This document shows positions 26,453-36,104 of a stretch of DNA of 64,000 nt, piece after piece. The position numbers and the translations under genes were made by a program. The notes under the pieces were generated by a model. That model searched no databases. It saw only the letters and a program-made list of their open reading frames with translations, and was not told where the DNA came from. Numbering within the stretch: position 1 is the first letter of the stretch; each line of letters starts with the position of its first letter. The stretch is from Aestuariibacter sp. A3R04 (lineage in GTDB: Bacteria > Pseudomonadota > Gammaproteobacteria > Enterobacterales > Alteromonadaceae), in contig NZ_JAHKQR010000011.1 in NCBI RefSeq assembly GCF_018860805.1, forward strand, positions 862,366 to 926,365. Direction: 5' to 3'.

Positions 26453-27676
26453 TTACCCTAGTAATTCTGCGGTGTCTGCTTCAACTGCCTCAAGCAGGCG
26501 GTCGAGAATGTCCGGAACGGCACTTGTGACTCTGTTCCAGCTTGGTATAAATGGCGTTTCCATTGGATTTTCGAGGAAGTTTGTGCCGGCTTTCATAATA
26601 TTACTGGCAAAAAGTTCCACTGCCTTTTCTTCGTTGTGAATATCCAGCGTCAGCCCGTTCATGACTGCATCATTGTGATAAGTCTCAACAAAATCTAGTG
26701 CGATGCGATAGTACGTGGCTTTAATCGAGCGAAACATTTCATTGCTAAAAGTAAAGCCCTGGGTGGCCAACTTGCGGAATAACGCCTTGGTAATATCAAT
26801 GGACATCTTTGACAGGCCACCTTGATCGTTGTTGAACGAAAGGTCCTGATGTTTGTGGTCGTAGATGTCAGCAATATCGGCCTGACAGAGTCTGTTGTGG
26901 TTGTAGTTGCGGTGCATTTCTGAAAGCACGCCTACTTCAAGCCCCCAGTCACTGGGTATGCGAATATCGTTGAGTACATCGCGACGGAATGAAAATTCGC
27001 CGGCCAGGGGATAGCGGAAACTGTCCATGTATTCGAGATATTCGTGGTCACCCAATGTACGTTTCAGCGCCCGCAATAGCGGTGTGACCAATAGTCTTGA
27101 CACGCGGCCGTTTATCTTTCCATTCGCCACACGGGCGTAATATCCTTTACAGAACTCATAATTAAACTGGGGATGGGCCACAGGATAAATAAGCCTGGCC
27201 AGGAGGTCCCGTTTATACGTAACGATGTCACAGTCGTGTAATGCAACAGATTCTGCGCGATTTGACGCGAGAATATACCCCATGCAATACCAGACATTGC
27301 GACCTTTCCCCATCTCTTTGGGGGCCAAATTCAATGCTGATAGCTCGTCGTCAAGCGCTTTGAGACGTGGGCCATCGTTCCACAGTACGCGGTGGTGTTG
27401 AGGAAGCTTATTGAAAAACGTGAGTGCTGACTGATATTGTGCTTTGTCGGCCCGATCAAGACCAATGACTATTTCTGATAAGTACGGAACTCGCGTGAGT
27501 TCTTCAACGATGTTTGGCAATGCCTCTCCCTCTAGTTCGGAATAAAGGGATGGCAGAATAAGCGCCATAGGTCGTTTTTGAGAGAAACGTAGCAGCTCTG
27601 CTTCGAGCTCTTCTGTCGGACGTCTTGAAAGGTTGTGTAGCGTCGTCACAACGCCATTTTGATAAAAATCGGCCAT
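26453..27676 (-). CDS. gpgS: glucosyl-3-phosphoglycerate synthase (GT81-type)
   Basis: 407 residues. The GT-A metal-binding motif D148-C-D150 (ALHDCDIV) and the later block GRVSRLLVTPLLRAL, then YPLAGEFSFRRDVL and WGLEVGVLSEM, are the order found in GpgS/MpgS-like retaining glycosyltransferases. The enzyme transfers glucose from an NDP-glucose to 3-phosphoglycerate. The sugar could in principle be mannose, but the adjacent glucoside phosphorylase supports glucose. It is the third gene of a tight operon: 14 bp after the phosphatase, 3 bp before the phosphorylase. Confidence 0.83.
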   Translation of the reverse strand: MADFYQNGVVTTLHNLSRRPTEELEAELLRFSQKRPMALILPSLYSELEGEALPNIVEELTRVPYLSEIVIGLDRADKAQYQSALTFFNKLPQHHRVLWNDGPRLKALDDELSALNLAPKEMGKGRNVWYCMGYILASNRAESVALHDCDIVTYKRDLLARLIYPVAHPQFNYEFCKGYYARVANGKINGRVSRLLVTPLLRALKRTLGDHEYLEYMDSFRYPLAGEFSFRRDVLNDIRIPSDWGLEVGVLSEMHRNYNHNRLCQADIADIYDHKHQDLSFNNDQGGLSKMSIDITKALFRKLATQGFTFSNEMFRSIKATYYRIALDFVETYHNDAVMNGLTLDIHNEEKAVELFASNIMKAGTNFLENPMETPFIPSWNRVTSAVPDILDRLLEAVEADTAELLG

Positions 27677-27690
27677 AAATTCTCCATGTC

Positions 27691-28509
27691 CTATTTAAAA
27701 AGTAATTGGGTCAGTACTTCCGTCCAGCCCTCTGGGCCACAACGGGTGCTGGTATATACGTTTTCTTGTTTTTCTATTTCGGGGGGCGCGTGGGCTGGCG
27801 ATGCAATACGCACGGCTACATCGGCAGCTTCCAGCATGGCGATATCGTTCTTGCCATCGCCAAGGGCGATGCTGGTTACCGGAATTTCATGTTGTCGGAT
27901 CCATTCTTCAACCAGCCATTGCAATGCAAACCCTTTGTTACAATCGCCGGAAATGTGGATAAAGCGCCCGCCTTCCAAGGGATAGGCGCCTCGGTCCTTG
28001 ACCGATTTTATAAATATTTGCTTTCTTTCCTCTGAGCCTGTCCACAATACCGGCTCACCGAATTGCCGTTGTGCTGCACGGCTGGCTTCAGCTTCTTTCA
28101 GTCCAGTCGCTTCGCAGATTTCATCAACTGACATCTCACTGAAATGCGTAAACTCGTCGGCAAAATCTGGTTTTATTTTTTCCAATAGTTTGAGCCAGTA
28201 CTGTTTAGTGGATGTAAACGATTTGCACCAAAAACCATCCTGCCACACGGTGCCTGAGGGTTTTCTGTTAAAAAAACCGTGTGGAATATACACTGCGGCC
28301 CCGTTTTCTACGATGAACGGCCCGTTTAATGCTATCTTTTTACGCAATTCGAGCAGTTCTATAAAAGTTTTACTGGTGGTGGGAACCACAGGGATGTGGC
28401 TCTCTTTTAAACGGACAAGAGTGGGGATCGCGGCGTCAAAGCTATAAGTATGGTGGTCCAGTAATGTTCCGTCCATATCGGTAAAAATGATAATTTGTTG
28501 CTCTATCAT
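27691..28509 (-). CDS. glucosyl-3-phosphoglycerate phosphatase (HAD family, MpgP/YedP-like)
   Basis: 272 residues of the HAD superfamily, Cof/MpgP type. The nucleophile and acid are D11 and D13 in FTDMDGTLLD. The second motif is VPTTSKTF, and the metal-binding motif is LGDGKNDIAML near residue 215. The family removes phosphate from glycosyl-3-phosphoglycerate; E. coli YedP is the related mannosyl form. Its ATG overlaps the glycerate kinase stop by 4 bp (ATGA), a sign of translational coupling. In this operon it would release the compatible solute glucosylglycerate from the GpgS product. Confidence 0.85.
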   Translation of the reverse strand: MIEQQIIIFTDMDGTLLDHHTYSFDAAIPTLVRLKESHIPVVPTTSKTFIELLELRKKIALNGPFIVENGAAVYIPHGFFNRKPSGTVWQDGFWCKSFTSTKQYWLKLLEKIKPDFADEFTHFSEMSVDEICEATGLKEAEASRAAQRQFGEPVLWTGSEERKQIFIKSVKDRGAYPLEGGRFIHISGDCNKGFALQWLVEEWIRQHEIPVTSIALGDGKNDIAMLEAADVAVRIASPAHAPPEIEKQENVYTSTRCGPEGWTEVLTQLLFK

Positions 28510-29378
28510 TCGCTGGTCCTGATTACGTTGAAAATATTTCTGTGCTCGTCCAGCTCAAATACACGGTTGCAACGTTTTGGCAATGTGCGAAAAGCGTGCT
28601 CAGTCAACCGCTGATAGTGCTGGATGAAGCGCAGGATCTGTTCATCTGACATTAATCCTTTGCCATTATGGCAGGTTTGTGTGGCAAGTTTGTGTTCTTG
28701 TTCGCACCGCCACTGATAAACGCAATCAAAAGATGGCCCTTTCAGCATGAACCAGTAATCCATTTCGTCAAATAATGGTTGGTAGGTATTGGCGAGTTGT
28801 TCGTTCACATAGCGACGCCACCGCCCGTTACTGTCTTCGTCAGCTTCCAATTTATTCACCGGCGCAAGGAGTGCATCTTCTGTTTGTGGTGCCACACCCC
28901 AACACCATCCTTCCACTAACACAATATCAGGCGTCTGCAGCACTACTGGCCAAGCCTGTTGATCAAAGGGGTTGTCCGTCGATTTATTGAAGCGGGGAAG
29001 GGCAACGGATTCTCCTTGCTTTAAGGCACGGAAAGTCTGTGCTGCCAACGCGGTATCGTGTGTGCCGGGTACACCCCGGGTAGCAAAAAGCGGGTGAATG
29101 GCTTGCGCCAGAGATTGCCGTTGCTGTTGAGACAGGTAAAAATCGTCCAGAGAAACGGTAACGGCATCTAGCCCACAACGAGAAAAATAGTAGACGAGAA
29201 AAGCACATACCGTGGATTTTCCCGAACCTTGGCAACCATTTACACCCACAAAAAAGGGCTGTCTGGCACCATTTTGGTGCGCTGCGATTTCTTCCGCCAG
29301 CGGAATGAACCATTGTTGTGCAATGTGTTGGTAACTGTCAGGTAATTGCTGTTCTGTCAGAAAGCCTTTGATATCCAT
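28506..29378 (-). CDS. D-glycerate 3-kinase-like protein (P-loop kinase)
   Basis: 290 residues. A P-loop GVNGCQGSGKST lies at residues 45-56, followed by VSLDDFYLS, ATRGVPGTHD and LVEGWCWGV, the set seen in the D-glycerate 3-kinase/YggC group of P-loop kinases. It phosphorylates glycerate to 3-phosphoglycerate. The ATG at 29378 is preferred, with AGG about nine bases upstream; an extension to 29411 has no support. It is first in the operon, so it would return glycerate released by the phosphorylase to 3-phosphoglycerate for GpgS. The 95 bp before it probably contain the promoter. Confidence 0.85.
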   Translation of the reverse strand: MDIKGFLTEQQLPDSYQHIAQQWFIPLAEEIAAHQNGARQPFFVGVNGCQGSGKSTVCAFLVYYFSRCGLDAVTVSLDDFYLSQQQRQSLAQAIHPLFATRGVPGTHDTALAAQTFRALKQGESVALPRFNKSTDNPFDQQAWPVVLQTPDIVLVEGWCWGVAPQTEDALLAPVNKLEADEDSNGRWRRYVNEQLANTYQPLFDEMDYWFMLKGPSFDCVYQWRCEQEHKLATQTCHNGKGLMSDEQILRFIQHYQRLTEHAFRTLPKRCNRVFELDEHRNIFNVIRTSE

Positions 29379-29473
29379 GATACTACCTGGTTGACGTGCT
29401 AAATTGCACACTTACTCTTACGTAGTATCTACAACAATTATGCCAACACAGGTCAATTAATTGCGTAAAAAAA

Positions 29474-30457
29474 TTACCGCTTGGTCGCTACGATAACTGC
29501 TCGTTGTGGTGCAGGGTAGCCTTCAATGGTTTTTGTATTGTCTTCGGGATTGAGAAAATCCGCCAGAGACTGGGATGTCATCCATGGTGTAGTGCGCTGT
29601 TCTTTTACTGTTGTGACATTAATGTCTGCTACGACAATGTTGATAAAACCGAGACGCGACAACCATCGCTTCAGTGCTTCGACACTTGGCAGAAACCACA
29701 CATTTCGCATTTGAGCGTAACGTTCGCCAGCCATAAGTACGGTGTGTTCATCACCGTCTACTACAAGTGTTTCTAAAACGAGTTCACCGCCTTTGCGCAA
29801 TTGGTCTCTTAGTTGGGTTAAGAAAAGTAACGGATCTTTACGGTGGTAGAGTACGCCCATTGAAAAAACCGTATCAAAGGCCTGCAATGCGGGCATTTGT
29901 TCGATGCCCACGGGTAAGAAATGAATTGCTTCAGAGGCATAGAAATGCTTAATAGCCTGAAATTGAATTAAAAATAACTGTGATGGATCAATGCCATAAA
30001 CACTGTGTGCATTTTCGCCCAGCATTCGCCACATGTGATAGCCACTTCCACACCCAACATCTAATACCTGACGATTGGCCAACGGTGAGATGTGCGGCAA
30101 TACCCGTTCCCATTTCCAATCAGATCGCCATTCGGTGTCCAAATGAATACCGTGAATATAAAACGGGCCTTTTCGCCAAGGCATAAACTGTCTTAACAGG
30201 CCTTCAATTTGTTTGCGTTCATAATCTGAAATATCTCCCTCTTTACCAATGCGAACCTGGTTTATCAGGTCTGTCTCGGAGGGCGTTGTTGAGGGCAGTT
30301 TTGCTACCAATCTACACCACTTGTCGAACTCGCCATGGAGGTCGTGCTTCGCCCAGTGGGCCAATTGTGCTGGCAATGTTTCCAACCAATGAGCGACGGG
30401 ACCTTGAAGCATGCGTTGATAGCTGGCGTTAAACCAACTTTGTGCGAGTTTATTCAT
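29474..30457 (-). CDS. cmoB: tRNA U34 carboxymethyltransferase
   Basis: 327 residues. CmoB transfers the carboxymethyl group from carboxy-SAM to 5-hydroxyuridine at the wobble position of several tRNAs, giving cmo5U. The N-terminal part has [20 protein letters not shown], typical of CmoB, and the SAM-fold glycine loop reads [15 protein letters not shown]. The methyltransferase domain spans about residues 115-250. It follows cmoA by 3 bp, the usual operon. Length agrees with E. coli CmoB (323). Confidence 0.96.
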   Translation of the reverse strand: MNKLAQSWFNASYQRMLQGPVAHWLETLPAQLAHWAKHDLHGEFDKWCRLVAKLPSTTPSETDLINQVRIGKEGDISDYERKQIEGLLRQFMPWRKGPFYIHGIHLDTEWRSDWKWERVLPHISPLANRQVLDVGCGSGYHMWRMLGENAHSVYGIDPSQLFLIQFQAIKHFYASEAIHFLPVGIEQMPALQAFDTVFSMGVLYHRKDPLLFLTQLRDQLRKGGELVLETLVVDGDEHTVLMAGERYAQMRNVWFLPSVEALKRWLSRLGFINIVVADINVTTVKEQRTTPWMTSQSLADFLNPEDNTKTIEGYPAPQRAVIVATKR

Positions 30458-30460
30458 GTT

Positions 30461-31216
30461 TTACTCTTGAGTGTCTGCTGTTTTAACGGCGATTATGGAG
30501 CTAAAATTGTAGCACTTGAACCACATTACAACGTCGGCGAAACCGACTTCTCGCAATCGCGATTCGTGGGTAGCAAACGTGTCAGTTAACATTACATTCT
30601 CAAGTGCTGCTCGCTTCTGACTGACTTCCAATTCGCTGTAGCCATTGTTGCGTTTGAACTGGTGATGTAAATCTACCAATAGGCGATTACCTTGTTCACT
30701 GGGATGCTGTATTTTTTCTGATAATAATAAGATTCCACCGGGGTTAAGGCCGTCGTAAATTTTTTTGAGCATAGCTAAGCGGTTGTTGGGCGGCAAAAAT
30801 TGCAGTGTGAAATTCATCACTACCATGGACGCATGAGAGATGGTTGATTCAAGAATAGATTCACAGTGTAGGGTCACAGGATTTGGCAAGTGAAAGCTTT
30901 TCACCTTGCGTGCACAGCGTTCAATCATAGGTTCAGAGTTGTCGATTCCAATGATTTCACAGTCAACGTGCTCTGAATTTCTCGCCATTGCCAGGCTAGC
31001 TGCGCCCAGTGAGCAACCTAAGTCATAAGCGCGAGAGCCATCTGTAATATAGGATTTGGCAAGTTCACCAATAGTGTGCAGAATCGTTTGATAGCCTGGA
31101 ACCGAGCGCTGTATCATGTCCGGAAAGACATCCGCAACTTGCTCGTCAAATTGAAAATCACTCACCTGGCTCATCGGTGAAGCAAATAGATTGTCTGACT
31201 TGTGCAAAGAAATCAC
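30461..31216 (-). CDS. cmoA: carboxy-S-adenosyl-L-methionine synthase
   Basis: About 251 residues. CmoA makes carboxy-SAM from SAM and prephenate for CmoB. Close similarity to E. coli CmoA includes VFPDMIQRSVPGY, the SAM loop YDLGCSLGAASLAMAR and NFTLQFLPP. The start is uncertain: alignment favours one of two GTG codons at 31216-31219, about nine residues after the longest possible start at 31243 (TTG); none has a strong ribosome site. It heads the cmoAB operon and is divergent from the response regulator gene at 31390. Confidence 0.93.
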   Translation of the reverse strand: MISLHKSDNLFASPMSQVSDFQFDEQVADVFPDMIQRSVPGYQTILHTIGELAKSYITDGSRAYDLGCSLGAASLAMARNSEHVDCEIIGIDNSEPMIERCARKVKSFHLPNPVTLHCESILESTISHASMVVMNFTLQFLPPNNRLAMLKKIYDGLNPGGILLLSEKIQHPSEQGNRLLVDLHHQFKRNNGYSELEVSQKRAALENVMLTDTFATHESRLREVGFADVVMWFKCYNFSSIIAVKTADTQE

Positions 31217-31389
31217 CACAACATAATAACTAAAGGGCGGCAATTTTACTCAATAGCGCATGTTTTTACACACCTAAAGAAAAATTTTTGTCATAATGAG
31301 ATGAGTATGGGCTTTTTATCTTACAAACATTAGTCTAAAGTATTACTTTACGGATTAAAATTATATCAATCAGGGCGAGCAAGCACAGT

Positions 31390-32025
31390 ATGACGCGTAT
31401 TTTAGTAGCAGATGATCATCCTTTATTCAGAGAAGCATTGAGTGCAGCTTTGGAACCCCATTTTGAGGATGCAGAAATAATTGAAGCTGACAGTCTTGAA
31501 TCGACGCTGGTAGTATTGAACGAAAATCACCATATTGATCTTCTTCTGCTCGATTTAAACATGCCAGGTGGTGAATATTTTAATGGTTTGATCTCCGTTA
31601 AAGATGTGTACCCTGACCTACCTGTCGCGGTTATTTCCGCTAATGAGAGCATTGAAGTGGTTGCCCAGGTCATGGGGCTGGGAGCTCAAGGCTTCATTCC
31701 GAAATCGGCACCTACTTCACAAATCGCGCAAGCTATCGTTACGATTAAAAATGGCGATACCTGGGTACCGGAAGAGATGAAAGCAGAGCTGGAAAATGTC
31801 GATGAAGAAATGGCGCTGCTGCTTAAGCGTTTCCGTGAACTCACGCCGAAGCAAATTCAGGTATTGTCATATTTGCGAGCCGGGCTAATGAATAAACAAA
31901 TTGCCCACGAGATGAATGTTACTGAAGCGACTATTAAAGCGCATATCAGCGCCATCCTCAGAAAGCTTGAAATTAATACTCGTACTCAAGCCGTGTTGCT
32001 GATGGATAAACTTCAGTTTAATTAA
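31390..32025 (+). CDS. LuxR/NarL-family two-component response regulator
   Basis: 211 residues. The receiver domain spans residues 1-120 with acidic D8-D9, phospho-acceptor D55 in LLLLDLNMPG and K105 in FIPKSAP. The C-terminal LuxR helix-turn-helix spans about 145-205, with LTPKQIQVLSYLRAGLMNKQ and the recognition helix EATIKAHISAILRKL. It activates or represses promoters upon phosphorylation. No sensor kinase gene is near, so the partner is unknown. It is monocistronic, with a strong terminator at 32097-32124. Confidence 0.92.
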   Translation: MTRILVADDHPLFREALSAALEPHFEDAEIIEADSLESTLVVLNENHHIDLLLLDLNMPGGEYFNGLISVKDVYPDLPVAVISANESIEVVAQVMGLGAQGFIPKSAPTSQIAQAIVTIKNGDTWVPEEMKAELENVDEEMALLLKRFRELTPKQIQVLSYLRAGLMNKQIAHEMNVTEATIKAHISAILRKLEINTRTQAVLLMDKLQFN

Positions 32026-32096
32026 TACTGAGACTTAGGCCACCCAAACGCGTCGCATTGCGCGTAACTGTGTGTTTGCTACCTTTTAGAAAAATG

Positions 32097-32124
32097 AAAA
32101 GCCACATGAAAAAGTGGCTTTTTT
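32097..32124 (+). terminator. intrinsic terminator of the response regulator gene
   Basis: AAAAGCCAC and GTGGCTTTT pair around an eight-base A-rich loop, followed by T. The A run on the left makes it usable on the minus strand too, for fadE, which ends at 32151. Confidence 0.85.
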
Positions 32125-32150
32125 AAATTAGGGTATTGAAAATACTCAGT

Positions 32151-34580
32151 TTATTTAGACTGGATTTTTGCTACCAATTCTTCGTGATCAAAATCATCCA
32201 CGTTAATCGTACGCAGACGTCCTGCTTCTGTTTCTCTGAGTAGTGTCGCTTCTTCTTCGTCTATCCAGCCATTTTCAAGTGCTTCATCGGCCAGTTTATC
32301 TAACTGTGTGAACGACAGTTTGGCTTTTTTCTTCTCACAGATACGTTCGAAGATAGGATCAGCCGCAATAACGTTGTCCAGCGTTTGCTCCAAATCACCA
32401 AATAAATTACCTTCTTCCCTTGTCAGGTATTGTCCATCGCCCAGACGGGAACGGGCCGTGCCGGGGGTTTGTAAGAGCGTGGCGATCTTGTGTTCAAGAC
32501 TGTCATCTGGGCGTTTACAACGGCGTCCAAAGGGCATGGTCAACGCTTTCAGTGCAAATCCCATAGCCTTATTTGGGAAGTTGGACAAAAAATTATCCAG
32601 CGCTTCTTCAATATCAAACAACGTATTTTGCATTGCCCAGTGCATGAGTGGCGCATCCTCCTGTAGACGTCCATCTTCGTCGTAGCGTTTTAGGGTTGCA
32701 CTGGCAAGGTACAGACCACTTAAGATATCGCCCAATCTGGCAGACAGGCGCTCTTTGCGTTTCAGTTCTCCTCCTAACATACCCATGGATATATCTGTTA
32801 AGAAAGCTAAATTAGCGCTATAGCCCTGTAATAGTTGATAGTAGCGACGTGTCTCGTCATTGAACGGTGTACTGTGAAAAATACCGCCGGTGAGCGAGAA
32901 CCAAAACGACCGTACTTTATTGGCAATGGCAAAGCCAATATGACCAAATACTGCTTTGTCGAACGCGTCCAGTTGTGCGTTTTTATCCTCGATAGCAGCA
33001 GCCTGAATTTCAGACAGTACATAGGGGTGACAACGCATGGCACCCTGACCGAAGATCATCATATTACGGGTAAGGATGTTTGCGCCTTCAACGGTGATAG
33101 AAATAGGGGCACCTTGGTAACCCCTACCCAGGTAATTGTTTGGCCCTAGCATGATACCCTTGCCGCCATGAACGTCCATGGCATCGTTGATTACCTGGCG
33201 CATTTTTTCCGTTAGATGGTACTTGCTAATGGCCGAAATGACAGAAGGTTTTTCCCCCAAATCAACACCGACAGTAGAAAAACGGGTAACTGCATCCATG
33301 AGGTAGGCATTGCCACCAATCCTGGCCAGCATTTCTTCAACCCCTTCCATTTTTCCTACCGGTATGCGGAACTGACGACGGATACGGGCGTAAGCACCTG
33401 TGGCGAGTGCCACGGTTTTCGCACCGCCAGCGCCGGTTGAGGGCAGGGTAATACAGCGACCAACTGATAAACACTCCATTAGCATACGCCAGCCTTTACC
33501 GGCCATTTGCGGCCCGCCGATAATGAAGTCCAAGGGGACGAACACATCTTCACCACGGATTGGGCCGTTTTGAAATGGGGTGTTTAAGGGAAGATGGCGA
33601 CGACCAATTTCCATTCCTTTAGTGTCTCTTGGTATAAGCGCACAGGTGATGCCTAACTGTTCTTTCCCCCCTAATAATCCGTCGGGATCTTCTAGTTTAA
33701 AAGCCAGACCTACAACAGTGGCAATGGGGGCCAGAGTAATGTAGCGTTTATTAAATGTAAGGCGCATCCCCAGCACTTCTTTGCCTTCCCATTGACCTTT
33801 GCAGACAATACCTACATCGGGGATAGCTCCAGCATCTGAACCCGCTTCAGGTCCGGTCAAGGCAAAGCAAGGCACCTCGTCTCCCTTCGCCAAGCGGGGC
33901 AGGTAGTAGTCTTGCTGCTCTGCAGTACCATAATGTTGCAGTAATTCGCCTGGACCGAGCGAATTAGGCACGCCGACGGTACTGGACAACACTGCCGAAC
34001 ACCCGGCTAATTTTTGCAATACTCTGGATTGAGCGTACGCTGAGAACTCAAGACCGCCGTATTTCTTTTTAATAATCATGGCGAAAAACTTGTTGTCTTT
34101 CAAAAACTGCCATATTTCAGGAGACAGGTCAGCGTCCTGATGATTGATTTGCCATTCGTCAACCATGGCACAAACCTGATCTACCGGCCCATCGAGAAAT
34201 GCTTGTTCCTCTGCAGTCAATCTGCCTTTGGGGATTGTATGTAGCTTGTTCCAGTCGGGTTTGCCTGAAAACAGTTCCCCGTCCCACCACACTGTACCGG
34301 CGTCAATCGCTTCTTGTTCTGTGGAAGACATTTCAGGGCTGACCTTTTTATAAAATTTAAGTAGCGGCCTGGTGAGGTAGGTTTTGCGGATATTTTCCAT
34401 AGACAGAGGAATCGCAGCCGCTAGAAACAGCAGCCACGCGAGGAAGCCTACTTCGCCAAACAAGGTGCCTAAAACCATCACAGCGGCCAGAAGCCAAACC
34501 GTATTTGACAAATTCATGCGTTTGTAAGCAGCAATGCAACCCGCTACCACAAAAATGAGAAAACAGAGTAATTCACCCAT
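32151..34580 (-). CDS. fadE: acyl-CoA dehydrogenase FadE
   Basis: 809 residues, the long FadE type of E. coli (814). Two membrane segments lie in the first 60 residues, then the acyl-CoA dehydrogenase core from about residue 90 to 500 with [15 protein letters not shown] and [11 protein letters not shown], and a C-terminal DUF1974-type extension. It carries out the first step of fatty-acid beta-oxidation, forming trans-2-enoyl-CoA. AGGAG precedes the ATG by six bases. A FadR operator (34631-34644) lies 50 bp upstream, so long-chain acyl-CoA is expected to induce it. Confidence 0.96.
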   Translation of the reverse strand: MGELLCFLIFVVAGCIAAYKRMNLSNTVWLLAAVMVLGTLFGEVGFLAWLLFLAAAIPLSMENIRKTYLTRPLLKFYKKVSPEMSSTEQEAIDAGTVWWDGELFSGKPDWNKLHTIPKGRLTAEEQAFLDGPVDQVCAMVDEWQINHQDADLSPEIWQFLKDNKFFAMIIKKKYGGLEFSAYAQSRVLQKLAGCSAVLSSTVGVPNSLGPGELLQHYGTAEQQDYYLPRLAKGDEVPCFALTGPEAGSDAGAIPDVGIVCKGQWEGKEVLGMRLTFNKRYITLAPIATVVGLAFKLEDPDGLLGGKEQLGITCALIPRDTKGMEIGRRHLPLNTPFQNGPIRGEDVFVPLDFIIGGPQMAGKGWRMLMECLSVGRCITLPSTGAGGAKTVALATGAYARIRRQFRIPVGKMEGVEEMLARIGGNAYLMDAVTRFSTVGVDLGEKPSVISAISKYHLTEKMRQVINDAMDVHGGKGIMLGPNNYLGRGYQGAPISITVEGANILTRNMMIFGQGAMRCHPYVLSEIQAAAIEDKNAQLDAFDKAVFGHIGFAIANKVRSFWFSLTGGIFHSTPFNDETRRYYQLLQGYSANLAFLTDISMGMLGGELKRKERLSARLGDILSGLYLASATLKRYDEDGRLQEDAPLMHWAMQNTLFDIEEALDNFLSNFPNKAMGFALKALTMPFGRRCKRPDDSLEHKIATLLQTPGTARSRLGDGQYLTREEGNLFGDLEQTLDNVIAADPIFERICEKKKAKLSFTQLDKLADEALENGWIDEEEATLLRETEAGRLRTINVDDFDHEELVAKIQSK

Positions 34581-34628
34581 ACTTAGCTCCTGAACAGTGT
34601 GAAACGATAAAATCGATGGCCTTGAACC

Positions 34629-34646
34629 TTGAGGTCAGACCAGCAT
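34629..34646 (-). promoter_or_regulatory. FadR operator upstream of fadE
   Basis: On the minus strand the site reads TGCTGGTCTGACCTCA; its core CTGGTCTGACC matches the FadR consensus CTGGTCNGACC exactly. FadR represses fatty-acid degradation genes in gammaproteobacteria and is released by acyl-CoA. The position, about 50 bp before the fadE start codon, suits repression. Confidence 0.8.
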
Positions 34647-34747
34647 AATGATGCTAAAGCTAAATGCTTGTTAACAAAAGGTCAAGAAAGGATACGTAGA
34701 AAACCAAAATTAGTGTATACCGCACAATAAATCCAGCGCCATACCCA

Positions 34748-35467
34748 CTAGAGGGTTTGATACGACAAAAGCCGTATGTCACCTTGTTCCTCACCGTCCT
34801 TAAATTGCTGTAGCCTTACCAGGTTGTAATTGAGTGAAGGAGCAAACCAGGCGAAGGTTTCCCGGCTACTATTTTGTCGAATGAGTTTTACCTTAATGGT
34901 GTTTAACTTACCGTAAGGCAGGGATAGTGTGGCTTTTCCCATTACTTCTATGCCATAGGATTTTTTTTCACCGCGGTAATTGATAAAGTCATAAGCCGCG
35001 CTGTCTGCACCTGATGCCAATTGCTTGGCCAAGTCTAACCGGTAGAGTTGATTGTCTGTTTCACCCTGCCAAACCACAGTTTCGCTGTCTGAAATTTCAA
35101 TGTGCTTGTTCGGGCGAGTAGAAAACTTAACTTCCAGATTTTTGTCTGGCCCCGTGCCTTCGCGTCTATAGAAGTATTGATATGGTGTAATGCTGCCATC
35201 TTCATAAAAGAAAATTGAATGCTCAAAGCGTTCATCAGACAAAAAGAACTTGGATACTTTCGATGCATAAGTAAGCGAATACTGATTTTTCGCGAGGGGA
35301 GTGAGTTTGATAGTGACAGAGCCCACATCATCGTTCCATTTGTATGCGGTGTATTTGGCTTCAAAGGGGATCAGTGTGAATCCGCTATGGGCGCTGGTGG
35401 GACCGCTTACGAGAAGCAGACCCAAATACAAGCCGATTAATTGCCCAAGGCGTTTAATCGTTGGCAT
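34748..35467 (-). CDS. DUF3108 domain protein, exported
   Basis: About 239 residues from the ATG at 35467, with AAGG just upstream; an ATG at 35497 gives a longer N-terminus. A signal peptide (LIGLYLGLLLVSGPTSAHS) directs it to the periplasm. The rest is beta-rich with FEAKYTAYKWNDDVG and SLPYGKLNTIKVKLIRQNSSRETFAWFAPSLNY, the pattern of the uncharacterised DUF3108 family. The gene overlaps the end of purN by 14 bp, so it is part of the purMN operon; this pairing is common in related marine bacteria but unexplained. Confidence 0.82.
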   Translation of the reverse strand: MPTIKRLGQLIGLYLGLLLVSGPTSAHSGFTLIPFEAKYTAYKWNDDVGSVTIKLTPLAKNQYSLTYASKVSKFFLSDERFEHSIFFYEDGSITPYQYFYRREGTGPDKNLEVKFSTRPNKHIEISDSETVVWQGETDNQLYRLDLAKQLASGADSAAYDFINYRGEKKSYGIEVMGKATLSLPYGKLNTIKVKLIRQNSSRETFAWFAPSLNYNLVRLQQFKDGEEQGDIRLLSYQTL

Positions 35468-36104
35468 AACCTTCTGTGGGAAGAATTTTTTCATCAAGTA
35501 CAGCCTTGTTGTCTTTCATGCTGAGACGGCCGGCGACAAACCATTGCAATACCAGCGGATAGATCTGTCGCTCCTGCTCCTGCACCCGCGCTGCGAGCTC
35601 ATCCGGTGTATCTTCTGCAAAAACCGGTACGCGACTTTGAATGATGACCGGACCACCATCTAATTCAGGAGTGACAAAGTGTACACTGACACCGTGTTCT
35701 TTATCACCGTTTTCTATCGCGCGTTGGTGGGTGTTTAACCCTTTGTACTTCGGCAACAAAGAAGGGTGAATGTTCAATAATTTGCCCGCGTAGTGATGCA
35801 CAAAATCGGCGGTGAGAATACGCATGAAACCCGCAAGTACTACACAGTCAGGCGTGTAGGTGTCAATTGTATCTTTCAGTACCATGTCGTATTCATCACG
35901 GCTCGCATAATGACTGTGCTCCAGACAAATTGCGGGAATGCCGGCTCGTTCAGCCCTAACCAAACCGTAAGCATTGGCTTTATTGGCGATGACAGCCACA
36001 ATAGAAGCTTCCAATTGACCCGACTGAATACGGTCAATCATAGCCTGCAGATTAGAACCATTGCCTGAAATCAGAACACAGAGACGAGGCTTTTTTTCAC
36101 TCAT
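35454..36104 (-). CDS. purN: phosphoribosylglycinamide formyltransferase
   Basis: 216 residues. PurN formylates glycinamide ribonucleotide with 10-formyl-tetrahydrofolate, the third step of purine synthesis. Catalytic N111 and H113 lie in LLNIHPSLLPKYKG, and the catalytic aspartate lies in ELDGGPVII. GNGSNLQAM near the start binds the substrate phosphate. It begins directly after the purM stop with no gap, and the DUF3108 gene overlaps its end. Confidence 0.97.
   Translation of the reverse strand: MSEKKPRLCVLISGNGSNLQAMIDRIQSGQLEASIVAVIANKANAYGLVRAERAGIPAICLEHSHYASRDEYDMVLKDTIDTYTPDCVVLAGFMRILTADFVHHYAGKLLNIHPSLLPKYKGLNTHQRAIENGDKEHGVSVHFVTPELDGGPVIIQSRVPVFAEDTPDELAARVQEQERQIYPLVLQWFVAGRLSMKDNKAVLDEKILPTEGYAND

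Noticed and set aside
26453-27676. Mannosyl-3-phosphoglycerate synthase
   Set aside because: The neighbouring GH13_18 phosphorylase acts on alpha-glucosides, which fits glucose better.
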